The notes under the pieces are model-generated. The model saw nothing but the letters and a program-made list of their open reading frames with translations, did no database searches and had not been told where the DNA came from. A stretch of 64,000 bases of DNA from Lysinibacillus sp. 2017 (GTDB lineage Bacteria > Bacillota > Bacilli > Bacillales_A > Planococcaceae), in contig NZ_CP029002.1 of assembly GCF_003073375.1 (NCBI RefSeq), positions 1,722,001 through 1,786,000 of the forward strand. The letters run 5' to 3'. This document shows, one piece after another, positions 34,244-46,304 of this stretch (the stretch's first letter is position 1; each line of letters starts with the position of its first letter). The position numbers and the translations under genes were made by a program.

Positions 34244-35553
34244 AAAATTGGGAAGAAGGACAAAAATGGACGAACTGGTCAGAAAGCTATTTGGCGTACC
34301 CAAGTCGATTTTTTGCACCTCATACTGTAGAAGAAGTATGCCAAATAGTGAAGGAACAGGCGCTATTAAATCGTACAATCCGCGTAACGGGAGCTGCACA
34401 TTCATTTAGCCCGGTAGCAATGCCAGAACAAACAGCATTGACACTTCATCATTTGCGCGGACTCATCTCTATTGATAAAGAAGCGCATACTGCTACATTT
34501 TATGCAGGAACGTATTTGTATGAAGTAGGGCCGATTCTAGCGGAGTATGGCTTAGCCCTTATTAATATGGGGGATATTCAACAGCAAACTTTAGCAGGGG
34601 CGATTTCTACAGGAACACATGGTACAGGCATCACGCTTGGTTCGTTTGCTTCCATGGTAACACGTTGGGGGATTGTCACGGGTGAAGGAGACTACTTAGA
34701 ACATGACCGTGGTGAGGATGCCTTAACGGAAGCATTGCATGTTTCGGTGGGTATGCTAGGTATTTTAGTTAAGGTGACGATTCAAGTTATTCCTTTATAC
34801 AGCTTAGCGTATACATCGGAACGACATGACTTTCATTCGGAAATTCAAAATTTCCAACAAACGATTCGCGAAAATCGAAACGTCGAATGGTTTTACTTCC
34901 CAGGTAGTAATCAAATTCAAGTGAAAAAAATGAAACAAGTCGCGCCACAGCAACAACCTAAAATTCAAAAAATAATCGATCAAGCTAAAAATCAGGCACT
35001 TGAGAATGGCTTGTTTTATGTGGCGTCAGAACTTTGTAAGCGTAAACCATCCCTTAGTTTGGCGGTTAGTCGAATCGCATCAAATTTAGTTGGAGGGGAA
35101 GCACGTACAGGAATTAGTTATGAAATTTATCCATCTCCACGAAATGTAAAGTTTGTTGAAACGGAATACGCTATTTCAATTGATCAGTTTGAAGCTTGTA
35201 TGGAGGAAGTGCATGCGATGTTTTTAAGAAAAGAATTTGATGTGCATTTCCCGATTGAAGTTCGTACGACAGCAGGGGAAATGGGCTATTTAAGTCCCAC
35301 ACAAGGTCTGGAAAGTACGTTTTTGGCATTTCATATGTATAAAGGAATGAATGAGTCACCCTATTTTAATTGGATACGTAACATGATGGTGAAATATGAT
35401 GGGCGTCCGCACTGGGGGAAAATGAATAATTATGATGATCAAAATATCGAACAGTTTTATCCGAATGCTGCGAAATTCAATGAACAAAGAAAACAGCTAG
35501 ATCCGTATAATGTGTTTTTAACAACATATTTCAAAAATATTTTTGACAAGTGA
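34231..35553 (+). CDS. FAD-linked sugar-1,4-lactone oxidase / alditol oxidase family
   Basis: A 440-residue flavoprotein. N-terminal FAD-binding domain: RVTGAAHSFSPVAM (His position used for covalent flavin in the family), GDIQQQTLAGAISTGTHGTG and TRWGIVTGEG. The C-terminal ALO domain ends with HWGKMN, the substrate/flavin segment of D-arabinono- and L-gulono-lactone oxidases, and LDPYNVFLTTYF. It oxidises a sugar lactone or alditol with O2. GGGGGATG precedes the ATG. The pairing with a D-amino-acid-type PLP enzyme is unexplained. Confidence 0.86.
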   Translation: MFSMKNWEEGQKWTNWSESYLAYPSRFFAPHTVEEVCQIVKEQALLNRTIRVTGAAHSFSPVAMPEQTALTLHHLRGLISIDKEAHTATFYAGTYLYEVGPILAEYGLALINMGDIQQQTLAGAISTGTHGTGITLGSFASMVTRWGIVTGEGDYLEHDRGEDALTEALHVSVGMLGILVKVTIQVIPLYSLAYTSERHDFHSEIQNFQQTIRENRNVEWFYFPGSNQIQVKKMKQVAPQQQPKIQKIIDQAKNQALENGLFYVASELCKRKPSLSLAVSRIASNLVGGEARTGISYEIYPSPRNVKFVETEYAISIDQFEACMEEVHAMFLRKEFDVHFPIEVRTTAGEMGYLSPTQGLESTFLAFHMYKGMNESPYFNWIRNMMVKYDGRPHWGKMNNYDDQNIEQFYPNAAKFNEQRKQLDPYNVFLTTYFKNIFDK

Positions 35554-35562
35554 ATGTTAGAT

Positions 35563-35599
35563 AATGCGTATGAGAAAATTCCTCGTACGTATTTTTTGA
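35563..35599 (+). terminator. Intrinsic terminator
   Basis: AATGCGTATGAG / CTCGTACGTATT (two G-U pairs) followed by TTTTTTG, behind the oxidase gene. Confidence 0.85.
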
Positions 35600-35694
35600 T
35601 GATAATACTCTTGAGTTTTTAGAAAATTAAAATTTTTAAAAAATAGTAACGAAAGAGCTAAAACGATGCAGCAATCACGATGAAAGCGATTTCA

Positions 35695-35709
35695 ATTGTT
35701 CTGAAATTT
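35695..35709. promoter_or_regulatory. Candidate CodY box upstream of ilvD
   Basis: ATTGTTCTGAAATTT matches the CodY consensus AATTTTCWGAAAATT at 12 of 15 positions and lies about 30 bp before the -35. CodY control of branched-chain genes is established in Bacillus; binding here is inferred. Confidence 0.45.
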
Positions 35710-35734
35710 TTGAATTGTATAAAAAATTCAAAAA
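35707..35734. promoter_or_regulatory. Perfect inverted repeat next to the ilvD promoter
   Basis: TTTTTGAATT, 8-base spacer, AATTCAAAAA: ten perfect pairs ending 6 bases before the -35. It could be an operator or part of an extended CodY region. Confidence 0.55.
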
Positions 35735-35740
35735 ATAGTG

Positions 35741-35770
35741 TTGACGCATACGCTGAATTCGTACTATGAT
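35741..35770 (+). promoter_or_regulatory. Sigma-A promoter of the ilv-leu operon
   Basis: TTGACG, 18-bp spacer, TATGAT: five of six matches at each box. It gives a leader of about 155 nt before ilvD containing a CACTTCGC/GCGAAGT long-range pairing. Confidence 0.75.
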
Positions 35771-35931
35771 AACAACAATTTAGTACACCACTTCGCAAAA
35801 CTTCACAGTGATGTAAGATAAAAGCGAAGTAAATCATTCGTAACTTGCAATTTTGAAAGTTCGAATATTCAAAATAATAGAGATAACAGTTACATCCGAG
35901 AATACATGCATTACGTTGAGGGGCGTTAGAA

Positions 35932-37602
35932 ATGAGAAGTGACATGATTAAACTTGGAGTTGACCGAGCTCCACACCGTAGTCTTTTATACGCTACTGGG
36001 AAAGTAAAGGCTAGAGACTTAGAGAAGCCATTCATCGGTGTTTGTAACTCTTATATTGATATTATTCCAGGACATGTTCACCTACGTGAATTCGCAGATG
36101 TTGTTAAGGAAGCAATCATAGAAGCTGGCGGGATTCCATTCGAATTCAATACGATCGGTGTGGATGATGGAATTGCAATGGGACATATCGGGATGCGTTA
36201 TTCACTACCATCACGTGAAATCATTGCTGACTCAGCAGAAACAGTAATAAACGCACACTGGTTTGACGGGGTGTTCTACATTCCAAATTGTGACAAAATT
36301 ACACCAGGAATGTTGATGGCAGCAGTGCGTACGAATGTTCCATCTGTTTTCGTATCAGGTGGTCCAATGGAGGCAGGTATTTCGTCAACTGGGAAGCAAT
36401 TATCCCTGACGAGTGTATTTGAAGGAGTCGGCGCACATAAGGCCGGCAACATGACAGCTGAAGAGCTACTTGATATTGAAAATAATGCATGTCCGACATG
36501 TGGTTCATGTTCAGGGATGTTCACAGCCAACTCAATGAACTGTTTAATGGAAATGCTAGGTTTAGCATTACCTGGTAACGGAACAATCGTTGCAACTAGT
36601 GACAAACGAAAAGAACTTATTTACGAAGCAGCTAAGCATCTTGTACGAATGATTAAAGAAGATGTGAAGCCACGCGATATCGTGACGAAAGAAGCGATAG
36701 ACGATGCATTTGCACTTGATATGGCAATGGGTGGTTCGACTAATACCGTACTTCATACATTAGCCATCGCCAATGAAGCAGAAATTGACTATAACATTGA
36801 AGAGATTAATAAAGTAGCTGAGCGTGTACCGTATTTAGCGAAGATTATGCCAGCATCGGATATTTCGATGGATGACATCGCAAAAGCAGGCGGCGTGCAA
36901 GCCATTATAAATGAATTAACAAAAATTCCTGGTGCGATTCATCCAGATCGCCCAACGATTACAGGTTTGTCGATGCGTGAGCTTGTGAAAGATTATGAAA
37001 TTACAAATGATAAAGTAATTCGTACGAAAGATAACCCATACAGCCCAGTTGGTGGATTATCCGTATTATTTGGAAATATTGCTCCTGAAGGCTCGGTCAT
37101 TAAAGTTGGTGCAGTCGATCCTTCGATTAAAAAATTTGTCGGAGAAGCAATCGTCTTTGAATCTCAAGAAGAAGCACAACAAGCGATAGACGAAGGCATT
37201 GTTCGTGAAGGACACGTTGTTGTCATTCGCTATGAAGGGCCAAAAGGTGGTCCAGGGATGCCAGAAATGCTAGCTCCAACATCAGCGATACAAGGTCGTG
37301 GATTAGGAACAAAGGTAGCACTTATTACCGACGGACGTTTCAGTGGTGCATCTCGCGGTATTTCTATCGGTCACATTTCACCAGAAGCAGCAGAGGGCGG
37401 TCCAATCGCACTCGTTGAAAACGGGGATACGATCGAAATCGATTTACCAAGCCGAACGATTAATTTACAAGTATCTGAAGAGGTACTTACAAAACGTCGT
37501 CAAAATTTACAACCATTTGAACCAAAAATTAAGCGCGGTTGGTTAGCTCGTTACTCAGCATTAGTAACAAATGCTTCTCAAGGCGGCGTCATGAAAATTT
37601 AA
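35932..37602 (+). CDS. ilvD: Dihydroxy-acid dehydratase
   Basis: A 556-residue iron-sulfur enzyme dehydrating dihydroxy-isovalerate and dihydroxy-methylvalerate to the 2-oxo acids of valine/leucine and isoleucine. Cluster Cys ligands are seen in [12 protein letters not shown] and [31 protein letters not shown] and [19 protein letters not shown] are active-site motifs. GAGGGGCG precedes the ATG. It is the first gene of the operon and the only one placed before the T-box. Confidence 0.96.
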   Translation: MRSDMIKLGVDRAPHRSLLYATGKVKARDLEKPFIGVCNSYIDIIPGHVHLREFADVVKEAIIEAGGIPFEFNTIGVDDGIAMGHIGMRYSLPSREIIADSAETVINAHWFDGVFYIPNCDKITPGMLMAAVRTNVPSVFVSGGPMEAGISSTGKQLSLTSVFEGVGAHKAGNMTAEELLDIENNACPTCGSCSGMFTANSMNCLMEMLGLALPGNGTIVATSDKRKELIYEAAKHLVRMIKEDVKPRDIVTKEAIDDAFALDMAMGGSTNTVLHTLAIANEAEIDYNIEEINKVAERVPYLAKIMPASDISMDDIAKAGGVQAIINELTKIPGAIHPDRPTITGLSMRELVKDYEITNDKVIRTKDNPYSPVGGLSVLFGNIAPEGSVIKVGAVDPSIKKFVGEAIVFESQEEAQQAIDEGIVREGHVVVIRYEGPKGGPGMPEMLAPTSAIQGRGLGTKVALITDGRFSGASRGISIGHISPEAAEGGPIALVENGDTIEIDLPSRTINLQVSEEVLTKRRQNLQPFEPKIKRGWLARYSALVTNASQGGVMKI

Positions 37603-37611
37603 TATCAAAAA

Positions 37612-37990
37612 TCGTTGATGAGGTTAAAGGATATAGAGTTTTGTATTTACCAGAGAGCCGGTAATGGTGGAAGCCGGCGATACAACTATATCCGACATCC
37701 CCTCGGAGTGAGCTATTAAACGCGTAAGCCATTAGATAGCTCCGGGCATATTCGAAATGCTCGTTATTAATGAATCATTCACAGGATTTAGTTGCACTTA
37801 TTTAGCATTAGCTAATTTGTAAATCTTGTACTCAGGAATGATTCACGAGGTGGCAAATAGTTGTGGATACTTTTAAAAGTTCCGAAACTACTTAGCTATA
37901 AACAAGGGTGGTACCATGAAAAGTCTTTTTCATCCCTACGCAATCGGCTTCCTTTTGCGTGCGGAGAAAAGGCTTTTTCTTTTGGTCAAA
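37612..37990 (+). promoter_or_regulatory. T-box riboswitch (tRNA-sensing) between ilvD and ilvB, probably Ile-specific
   Basis: The leader shows stem I with GGATATAG / CTATATCC, the AGAGA bulge (about 37652) and the GGTGGAAGCCGG apical part; a specifier-loop strand GACATCC; and the T-box AACAAGGGTGGTACC at 37901-37915. A terminator (arms from 37922, T-tract 37974-37983) follows. With GAGG/CCTC as the lower stem, the specifier reads ATC at 37697-37699, an Ile codon; CTC just downstream (Leu) is the alternative. Uncharged tRNA would favour read-through into ilvBHC-leuABCD. Confidence 0.9.
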
Positions 37991-38040
37991 ATATCGATGA
38001 TGTTACACATATATTTTCAAATAAGGAAGGAGAATTCAAA

Positions 38041-39789
38041 ATGAGTGCAAATGCTTCAACCAATCAAGAGATTGAAATCCAAGTAGAAGAACAACCCGTT
38101 CAAAAACCAAGAGATGGTGCAGATATTTTAGTTCAATCACTACATGATCAAGGTGTTGATATTATTTTCGGTTATCCAGGTGGTGCGGTTTTACAAATTT
38201 ATGATGCACTATACCGTAACCCCATTCGCCATATTTTAACACGACACGAACAGGGCGCGATTCATGCTGCAGAGGGTTATGCACGTGTTATGAATAAACC
38301 AGGTGTCGTTATTGCAACGTCAGGTCCAGGCGCTACGAACCTTGTTACAGGGATTGCGGATGCCATGATTGATTCGATTCCATTAGTTATCTTCACGGGG
38401 CAGGTTGCAACATCGGTAATTGGAACAGACGCGTTCCAAGAAGCTGATATTATGGGAATTACAACACCAATTACAAAGCACAACTACCAGGTCCAAGATG
38501 TGGCAGATATTCCGCGCATCATAAAAGAAGCATTTCATATCGCCAATACTGGACGTAAAGGACCAGTTGTTATTGACTTCCCGAAAAACGTATCGCAATC
38601 AGTTTTCGGTGATGAAATTAAAACACCAGATAATATTTATTTACCTGGGTATCAGCCGACGACAAAACCAAACTACTTACAGATTCAGAAGGCAATTCAA
38701 GCATTGTCGGTAGCGACAAAACCACTCGTACTTGCTGGAGCTGGTGTTTTATTTGCCGATGCACGCGAACAATTAACTGAATTTATTGAAAAATATAAAT
38801 TGCCAGTTGTGAATACATTACTTGGACTAGGAAGTATTCATGGACAGCATGAGCAGTTCTTCGGAATGGCAGGGATGCATGGCTATGCGACTGCAAATAA
38901 TGCCATTACGCAGTGTGACTTACTAATTAATATCGGTGCACGCTTTGATGACCGCTTAACAGGCAATTTAAAATCATTTGCTCCAAATGCAAAAATCGTT
39001 CATATCGATATTGATCCAGCTGAAATTGGAAAAAATGTCCCGACTGATATTCCAATCGTAGCGGACGCGAAAGAAGCATTGTATGCATTTCTGAAAAAGG
39101 ATTTCCAAACTCCCGATATTTCTGAATGGGTAACGTACTTAAATGAAAGCCGTGATAAGTATCCTTTGTGGTATGAAGCGGACACTGAAGAAGTATTACC
39201 GCAACAAGCCGTTGAAATTGTTCATAAATTAACAAATGGTGATGCTATCGTAACAACAGATGTAGGACAGCATCAAATGTGGGCAGCGCAATACTACCAT
39301 TTGAATAACGATCATGGTTGGGTAACATCTGGCGGTCTAGGAACAATGGGCTTCGGGTTCCCAGCCGCGATAGGCGCACAATTCGCACGACCAGATAAGA
39401 AGGTCATCGCATTTGTAGGGGATGCAGGCTTCCAAATGACGAACCAAGAGTTGACGTTATTAAAAGAATTTAACTTACCAGTAAAAGTGGTCATTTTAAA
39501 CAATAGTTGCTTAGGTATGGTACGCCAATGGCAAGAAACATTCTATGAAGAACGTTATTCACAATCACTAATGCCAATCCAGCCAGACTTTGTGAAATTA
39601 GCGGATGCATACGGTGTGAAAGGATATCGCATTAACAATATTTCAGAAGCAGAATCGATTTTTGCAGAAGCCATTCTATCTGATGAGCCAGTTGTTATTG
39701 ATTGTCGTGTGAAGCAATTAGTTAGTGTATTCCCGATGGTCGCACCTGGTAAAGGTCTACATGAAATGATTGGAGTGGAAAAACCATGA
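38041..39789 (+). CDS. ilvB: Acetolactate synthase large subunit
   Basis: A 582-residue TPP/FAD enzyme making acetolactate or acetohydroxybutyrate from pyruvate. Catalytic Glu in [20 protein letters not shown] domain [19 protein letters not shown]/Mg motif [16 protein letters not shown] to [14 protein letters not shown]. The ATG at 38041 has GGAGAAT just upstream; the frame stays open back through the T-box, but that part is RNA structure, not protein. It overlaps ilvH by 4 bases. Confidence 0.96.
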   Translation: MSANASTNQEIEIQVEEQPVQKPRDGADILVQSLHDQGVDIIFGYPGGAVLQIYDALYRNPIRHILTRHEQGAIHAAEGYARVMNKPGVVIATSGPGATNLVTGIADAMIDSIPLVIFTGQVATSVIGTDAFQEADIMGITTPITKHNYQVQDVADIPRIIKEAFHIANTGRKGPVVIDFPKNVSQSVFGDEIKTPDNIYLPGYQPTTKPNYLQIQKAIQALSVATKPLVLAGAGVLFADAREQLTEFIEKYKLPVVNTLLGLGSIHGQHEQFFGMAGMHGYATANNAITQCDLLINIGARFDDRLTGNLKSFAPNAKIVHIDIDPAEIGKNVPTDIPIVADAKEALYAFLKKDFQTPDISEWVTYLNESRDKYPLWYEADTEEVLPQQAVEIVHKLTNGDAIVTTDVGQHQMWAAQYYHLNNDHGWVTSGGLGTMGFGFPAAIGAQFARPDKKVIAFVGDAGFQMTNQELTLLKEFNLPVKVVILNNSCLGMVRQWQETFYEERYSQSLMPIQPDFVKLADAYGVKGYRINNISEAESIFAEAILSDEPVVIDCRVKQLVSVFPMVAPGKGLHEMIGVEKP

Positions 39790-40301
39790 AACGTGTTATT
39801 ACAGTAACCGTAATTAATCAAAGTGGCGTACTAAACCGCGTAACAGGTTTACTAATGAAACGCCAATTTAATATTGAATCCATTACAGTTGGACATACGG
39901 AACAACCGAATTTTTCAAAAATGACCTTTGTCGTAAATATTGAGGACGAAAGTAAAACGGAGCAATTAATCAAGCAATTATCAAAACAAATTGATGTTTT
40001 AAAAGTCAATGATATTACGGAAAAAGCCATCGTACTTCGTGAATTAGCACTGATTAAGGTCGTATCACCACCAAATTTGCGTATGGAAATGAACGCCATT
40101 GTTGAACCGTTCCGTCCACAAGTGGTAGATACTTCGAAAAACGTTGTGACCTATGAGGTTATTGGTCATCCAGAGAAAATTGATGCCTTTATCGAATTAA
40201 TTCGACCATATGGCATTAAAGAATTAACGCGAACAGGCGCTACTGCTTCAGTTCGTGAAGCACAAAAAATCGAAGGTCCACAATTATCCATTTTAAAATA
40301 A
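39786..40301 (+). CDS. ilvH: Acetolactate synthase small (regulatory) subunit
   Basis: A 171-residue subunit with an N-terminal ACT domain ([20 protein letters not shown]) that binds valine for feedback inhibition, followed by a C-terminal domain ([20 protein letters not shown]). ATGA overlap with ilvB ensures coupled translation. Length is normal for the long IlvH type. Confidence 0.94.
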   Translation: MKRVITVTVINQSGVLNRVTGLLMKRQFNIESITVGHTEQPNFSKMTFVVNIEDESKTEQLIKQLSKQIDVLKVNDITEKAIVLRELALIKVVSPPNLRMEMNAIVEPFRPQVVDTSKNVVTYEVIGHPEKIDAFIELIRPYGIKELTRTGATASVREAQKIEGPQLSILK

Positions 40302-40363
40302 GCAATGACTTTTAGTAGATATGAAAAACGCTGGGTGGACGATGTCATCAGAAGCCCAATTTC

Positions 40364-40377
40364 AAAAAAAAAAAAAA
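40364..40377. repeat. Run of 14 A between ilvH and ilvC
   Basis: A homopolymer in the 101-bp gap, about 25 bases before the ilvC start; prone to slippage in replication, transcription or sequencing. Confidence 0.85.
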
Positions 40378-40387
40378 CTTAACTTAA

Positions 40388-41416
<1,029 letters not shown>

Positions 41417-41417
41417 G

Positions 41418-42959
41418 ATGAGAACAATTGATATCTTTGATACAACATTGCGCGACGGGGAACAATCAGCTGGTATTAATTTAAACACTGCTGAGAAAAT
41501 CGAAATCGCCAAGCAATTAGAAAGATTAGGTGTCACAATTATTGAGGCGGGATTCCCTGCCTCATCTCCAGGTGACTTTGAAGCGGTATCCCTAATCGCG
41601 AAAACTGTTAAAAACTCGATCGTAACGGGCTTAGCTCGTGCTGTGAAAAGTGATATTGATGCGGTGTGGGAAGCAATTAAACATGCAGAACAACCACATG
41701 TACACACGTTTATAGCTACAAGCCCTATTCATATGGAGTATAAACTAAAGAAAACACCAGATGAGATTGTTGAACAAGCTGTAGCTGCGGTCAAATATGC
41801 GAAAGAAAAATTTTCATTAGTTGAATTTTCTGCAGAAGATGCCTTTCGTTCAGATAAAGAATTTTTAGTACGTATTCTTAGCGAAGTTATTGCGGTTGGT
41901 GCAACAACTGTGAATGTTCCAGATACAGTAGGCTATGCTTCACCAGAGGAGTATGGTGCGTTATTCCGCTACCTACGAGAAAATGTACGCGGTGCAGAAA
42001 ACGTTAAATTTTCCGCGCATTGTCACGATGATTTAGGAATGGCAGTAGCCAACTCAATTGCAGCAATTCAAAATGGTGCAGACCAAGTCGAATGTACGAT
42101 TAACGGAATTGGCGAACGTGCAGGAAACGCTGCATTAGAGGAAATTGGTGTTGCTCTTCACATTCGTAAAGATTTTTACGGTGTTGAAACAGGCCTAAAC
42201 TTGAAAGAAATTAAACGAACATCGCAAATGGTGAGTCGTTTAACGAACGTAGTCATTCAACCGAACAAAGCGGTTGTTGGCAAAAATGCATTTGCGCATG
42301 AATCAGGTATTCACCAAGATGGCGTGTTAAAAAATCCTGAAACATATGAAATCATTTCACCTGCATTAATTGGTGAGGATGATGTGGCGTTAGTGTTAGG
42401 TAAGCATTCGGGACGTGCAGCATTTAGAGATCGTGCTGAAACAATGGGCTTCCATTTATCAGATGAAAAACTTAACAAAGCGTTTGCAGAGTTTAAAAAG
42501 CTAGCAGATCGCAAAAAAGAAATCACTGAAGATGATTTAACAACTATCTTAATCGAACAACAAGTTTCAATTGAAGATGTGGCATTATTCGAATTGAAAT
42601 CCGTACAAGTTCAATATGGTACAGAAAATATTCCAACAGCGACGGCTTCTGTTATTACACCAGATGGAGATGTAAAAACATTAGCTGCTACCGGTTCAGG
42701 CTCAGTGGAAGCGATTTTCAATACGTTAGAACAACTTGTTAATGGAAAAGTAAACATTTTAGATTATCGCGTGAAATCAGTAGGAAAAGGTCGCGACGCA
42801 CTTGGGGAAGCAGTCATTAATTTAAAATACAACGGCTACACTTCAACAGGTCGTGATTCGGCCATAGATGTACTAGAAGCATCAGCGAAAGCCTACTTAA
42901 ATGCGATTAATCGTCAACTCATCCAACAACAAGTACGCGAAGAACAAGTAATCGGTTAA
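41418..42959 (+). CDS. leuA: 2-Isopropylmalate synthase
   Basis: A 513-residue DRE-TIM enzyme condensing acetyl-CoA with 2-oxoisovalerate, the first leucine-specific step. [14 protein letters not shown] holds the metal Asp and catalytic Arg; [13 protein letters not shown] the metal His pair; [16 protein letters not shown] the second signature; the C-terminal leucine-sensing domain starts near residue 390. It begins one base after ilvC with its ribosome site inside that gene. Confidence 0.96.
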   Translation: MRTIDIFDTTLRDGEQSAGINLNTAEKIEIAKQLERLGVTIIEAGFPASSPGDFEAVSLIAKTVKNSIVTGLARAVKSDIDAVWEAIKHAEQPHVHTFIATSPIHMEYKLKKTPDEIVEQAVAAVKYAKEKFSLVEFSAEDAFRSDKEFLVRILSEVIAVGATTVNVPDTVGYASPEEYGALFRYLRENVRGAENVKFSAHCHDDLGMAVANSIAAIQNGADQVECTINGIGERAGNAALEEIGVALHIRKDFYGVETGLNLKEIKRTSQMVSRLTNVVIQPNKAVVGKNAFAHESGIHQDGVLKNPETYEIISPALIGEDDVALVLGKHSGRAAFRDRAETMGFHLSDEKLNKAFAEFKKLADRKKEITEDDLTTILIEQQVSIEDVALFELKSVQVQYGTENIPTATASVITPDGDVKTLAATGSGSVEAIFNTLEQLVNGKVNILDYRVKSVGKGRDALGEAVINLKYNGYTSTGRDSAIDVLEASAKAYLNAINRQLIQQQVREEQVIG

Positions 42960-43034
42960 TAATAATGAGCGCCATAGTATTTAGTGGCGCTTCTACAATA
43001 CGTAATTTCACGTAGAAAGAAAGGTGTTTTTCAA

Positions 43035-44135
43035 ATGGAAAAGAAAATTACAGTACTACCTGGTGACGGCATTGGTCCAGAGGTTGTATCAAGTGCCATT
43101 AAAGTACTACAAGTAATTGGGAAACGATTTAATCATACGTTTCATTTAAAATATGCAACAATTGGTGGTGCAGCGATTGATCAATTTAACAATCCACTAC
43201 CTGATGAAACAATTGAACTTTGCGAGCAAAGTGATGCCATTTTATTAGGTGCAGTAGGTGGTCCTAAATGGGATAACAATCCACCAGAATTACGACCTGA
43301 AAAAGGGTTATTAAAAATCCGAAAGCACTTTGATTTATTTGCAAATTTACGTCCTGTTAAAGCATTCCCAAGTTTACTTGCTTCTTCCCCATTAAAACGT
43401 GAAGTTGCGGAAAATGTAGACTTAATGATCGTCCGCGAATTAACAGGAGGGCTATACTTCGGTGAACCTCGTAGAAAAACAGATGCAGGTGCTATTGATA
43501 CATGTGTGTATTCACGTCAAGAAATTGAGCGTATTGTCGACAACGCATTTGAGTTAGCAAGACTTCGCCGAGGTAAACTATGCTCAGTAGATAAAGCGAA
43601 CGTACTTGATACATCACGTTTATGGCGTGAAATCGTTGAAGAAAAGAAAAAGCAGTACCCAGATGTAGAAACAGAACATAACTTAGTGGACTCAGTAGCG
43701 ATGAAATTAATTACAAACCCAGGACAATATGATGTAATCGTTACTGAAAACCTATTCGGTGACATTTTAAGTGATGAAGCCTCTGTTATTACAGGTTCAC
43801 TTGGCGTATTACCTTCTGCATCCATTCGTGGCGATAATTTCGGACTTTATGAGCCAGTGCATGGTTCAGCACCAGAAATTGCGGGGCTTGGTGTCGCAAA
43901 TCCTGCAGCAACGATCCTTTCGGTGGCAATGATGCTCCAATATTCATTCGGTTTAAAAGAAGAAGCAGCAGAAATCGAACGCGCGGTAAGTGCCGTATTT
44001 GAAGACGGTTACTACACAGCAGATCTAGCGCAAGAACATAAACGTACGCTGTCAACAGATGAATGGACAGAAAAAGTATTAAATGAAATCGATGCAAGCT
44101 TTGTTTCAGAAAGCATTATGATTTCGTATAACTAA
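43035..44135 (+). CDS. leuB: 3-Isopropylmalate dehydrogenase
   Basis: A 366-residue NAD-dependent oxidative decarboxylase. ITVLPGDGIGPEVV starts the fold; substrate Arg residues in LRPEKGLLKIRKHFDLFANL with RPV; VRELTGGLYFGEPR; NLFGDILSDEASVITGSLG binds metal and NAD. The ATG at 43035 has AAAGGTG at ribosome-site distance. The leuA-leuB gap holds a 7-bp hairpin (AGCGCCA / TGGCGCT) without T-tract. Confidence 0.95.
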   Translation: MEKKITVLPGDGIGPEVVSSAIKVLQVIGKRFNHTFHLKYATIGGAAIDQFNNPLPDETIELCEQSDAILLGAVGGPKWDNNPPELRPEKGLLKIRKHFDLFANLRPVKAFPSLLASSPLKREVAENVDLMIVRELTGGLYFGEPRRKTDAGAIDTCVYSRQEIERIVDNAFELARLRRGKLCSVDKANVLDTSRLWREIVEEKKKQYPDVETEHNLVDSVAMKLITNPGQYDVIVTENLFGDILSDEASVITGSLGVLPSASIRGDNFGLYEPVHGSAPEIAGLGVANPAATILSVAMMLQYSFGLKEEAAEIERAVSAVFEDGYYTADLAQEHKRTLSTDEWTEKVLNEIDASFVSESIMISYN

Positions 44136-44164
44136 TTTCTTTAATGTAAGGAACGGTGAAAACT

Positions 44165-45574
44165 ATGGGGAAAAATATAATCGAAAAAGTGTGGGAACAA
44201 CACGTCGTACATCGTGAAGATGGTAAACCAGATTTACTTTACATCGACCTACATTTAATACACGAAGTTACAAGCCCACAAGCGTTCGAGGGACTACGCT
44301 TAGCTGGACGAAAAGTGCGACGTACAGATCTTTGCTTTGCAACAATGGATCACAATGTACCGACTAAAAACTTACCAACAATAAACGATCCAATCGCGAA
44401 AAAGCAAATTATGAAGCTTGCTGAAAACGCGAAAGAATTCGGTATTGAGCTTGCTGATATCGGTCACCCAGATCAAGGGATTGTCCATGTCATCGGACCA
44501 GAATTAGGACTTACTCAACCTGGTAAAACGATTGTTTGCGGGGACTCTCATACTGCAACTCACGGGGCATTCGGTGCCATTGCCTTTGGTATCGGAACTT
44601 CAGAAGTGGAACATGTATTATCAACACAAACGCTCTGGCAATTAAAATCACCAACGATGGAAATCCGTGTGAATGGTGAACTGGGTATAGGTGTTACAGC
44701 AAAAGATATCATTTTAGCCATCATCGCAAAATGGGGTATCGGTGTTGGTACTGGTCATATTGTGGAATATACAGGAGATGCGATTCGCAAGCTTTCAATG
44801 GAAGAACGCATGACGATTTGTAACATGTCCATCGAAGCTGGGGCGAAAGCAGGGTTAATTTCACCAGATGAAAAAACGGTTGAATTTTTACGAGGCCGTC
44901 GTTATGCACCACAGGGCGAAACGTTCGAAGAGGCTGCAAAATATTGGTTAAGCTTAGCATCAGATGCAGATTGCACATATGATGTGGTTTTAGAAATCGA
45001 TGCAGCTGATATTGAACCAATTGTAACTTGGGGAACAAATCCAGCAATGGGTGTTGGTGTATCACAAACAGTGCCAACTGCAGCTGATTTTGACAACGAA
45101 ACGGATAAAGCGGCGTTAGACCAAGCACTTCAATATATGGATTTACAAGCAGGTCAAAAAATTACCGACATCGAAATCCAACATGTATTTATTGGTTCAT
45201 GTACGAACTCTCGTATTAATGACTTACGTGCAGCTGCAGCAATTGTCGAAGGTCAAAAAATTGCAGAAGGCGTGAGAGGCATTGTTGTACCTGGCTCTTG
45301 GTCAACAAAAGCACAAGCAGAACAAGAAGGACTTCATAAAGTATTCCTTGATGCAGGCTTTGAATGGCGCGAATCGGGTTGCTCGGCTTGTTTAGGAATG
45401 AACGAAGACATCATTCCATCAGGTGAGCGTTGTGCATCAACATCAAACCGTAACTTTGAAGGACGTCAAGGGGCAGGCGCTCGTACGCACCTTGTATCAC
45501 CAGCTATGGCAGCAGCAGCGGCAATTCATGGCCGATTCGTAGACGTCCGTCAACTACAAAAGCAAGAGGCATAA
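44165..45574 (+). CDS. leuC: 3-Isopropylmalate dehydratase large subunit
   Basis: A 469-residue aconitase-type subunit. Cluster Cys ligands in [14 protein letters not shown] and [31 protein letters not shown] is the family signature. With LeuD it isomerises isopropylmalate. ATG 44165 preferred over a GTG three codons upstream that lies within the AAGGAACGGTG ribosome-site region. Confidence 0.95.
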   Translation: MGKNIIEKVWEQHVVHREDGKPDLLYIDLHLIHEVTSPQAFEGLRLAGRKVRRTDLCFATMDHNVPTKNLPTINDPIAKKQIMKLAENAKEFGIELADIGHPDQGIVHVIGPELGLTQPGKTIVCGDSHTATHGAFGAIAFGIGTSEVEHVLSTQTLWQLKSPTMEIRVNGELGIGVTAKDIILAIIAKWGIGVGTGHIVEYTGDAIRKLSMEERMTICNMSIEAGAKAGLISPDEKTVEFLRGRRYAPQGETFEEAAKYWLSLASDADCTYDVVLEIDAADIEPIVTWGTNPAMGVGVSQTVPTAADFDNETDKAALDQALQYMDLQAGQKITDIEIQHVFIGSCTNSRINDLRAAAAIVEGQKIAEGVRGIVVPGSWSTKAQAEQEGLHKVFLDAGFEWRESGCSACLGMNEDIIPSGERCASTSNRNFEGRQGAGARTHLVSPAMAAAAAIHGRFVDVRQLQKQEA

Positions 45575-45586
45575 GGAGAGATACGT

Positions 45587-46177
45587 ATGAAACCGATAAA
45601 TATCGTCAACAGCATTTACGCGCCACTTGATCGAAAAAATGTCGATACCGACCAAATTATTTCAAAGGAATTCCTGAAACGTATTGAACGTACTGGGTTT
45701 GGCGAGTTCGTATTTTATCATTGGCGTTTTGATAAAGACGGCAATCCAAATACAGATTTTGTATTAAACAAACCGCAATTTAACGGGGCTGAAATTTTAG
45801 TTGCGCAAGATAACTTTGGATGTGGTTCTTCACGTGAGCATGCACCGTGGGCTATTTTAGATTATGGCTTCCGCGTTGTCATTGCACCGTCTTTCGCAGA
45901 CATTTTCCACAATAACTGCTTTAAAAACGGGATTTTACCGATTAAGCTGACAGAAGCCGAGTGTGATGAACTACTTGAAAAAGGACTTGCACAAGCGCAA
46001 GCGATCGAAGTAAACCTAGAAGCACAGACAGTAACAACAAGCTATGGCAAAACGTATGAATTTTCGATGGATCCGTACTATAAAGAAATGCTACTTAATG
46101 GCTGGGATGAAATATCGCTAACATTTAAATACGACGACCAAATCGCGGAGTACGAGAAAAATCGTATTGCATATTAG
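45587..46177 (+). CDS. leuD: 3-Isopropylmalate dehydratase small subunit
   Basis: A 196-residue swivel subunit. DRKNVDTDQIISKEFLKRIE and NFGCGSSREHAPWAILDYGF are the hallmark segments contacting the substrate carboxylate. AAGGAGAG is 7 bases before the ATG. It is the last gene of the operon and is followed by a terminator. Confidence 0.95.
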   Translation: MKPINIVNSIYAPLDRKNVDTDQIISKEFLKRIERTGFGEFVFYHWRFDKDGNPNTDFVLNKPQFNGAEILVAQDNFGCGSSREHAPWAILDYGFRVVIAPSFADIFHNNCFKNGILPIKLTEAECDELLEKGLAQAQAIEVNLEAQTVTTSYGKTYEFSMDPYYKEMLLNGWDEISLTFKYDDQIAEYEKNRIAY

Positions 46178-46184
46178 ATTGAGG

Positions 46185-46233
46185 AGCTTGTTACTAAGGG
46201 AAATTACCTATGTAACAAGCTTTTTCCTTTTTT
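46185..46233 (+). terminator. Terminator of the ilv-leu operon
   Basis: AGCTTGTTAC / GTAACAAGCT stem followed by TTTTCCTTTTTTT. Confidence 0.92.
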
Positions 46234-46304
46234 TGTGTAGTTGTTGTCATTTTTTTAGGGTGATATAATTTAGCATAGAAGGTTTTATAGTAGGAGTGTA
46301 TGCG

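Noticed and set aside
35658-36035. Minus-strand frame across the ilvD promoter
   Set aside because: It overlaps the promoter and the start of ilvD and lacks a ribosome site.
37861-38040. N-terminal extension of IlvB by 60 residues
   Set aside because: The stretch is the T-box antiterminator/terminator region; the ribosome site and conserved start are at 38041.
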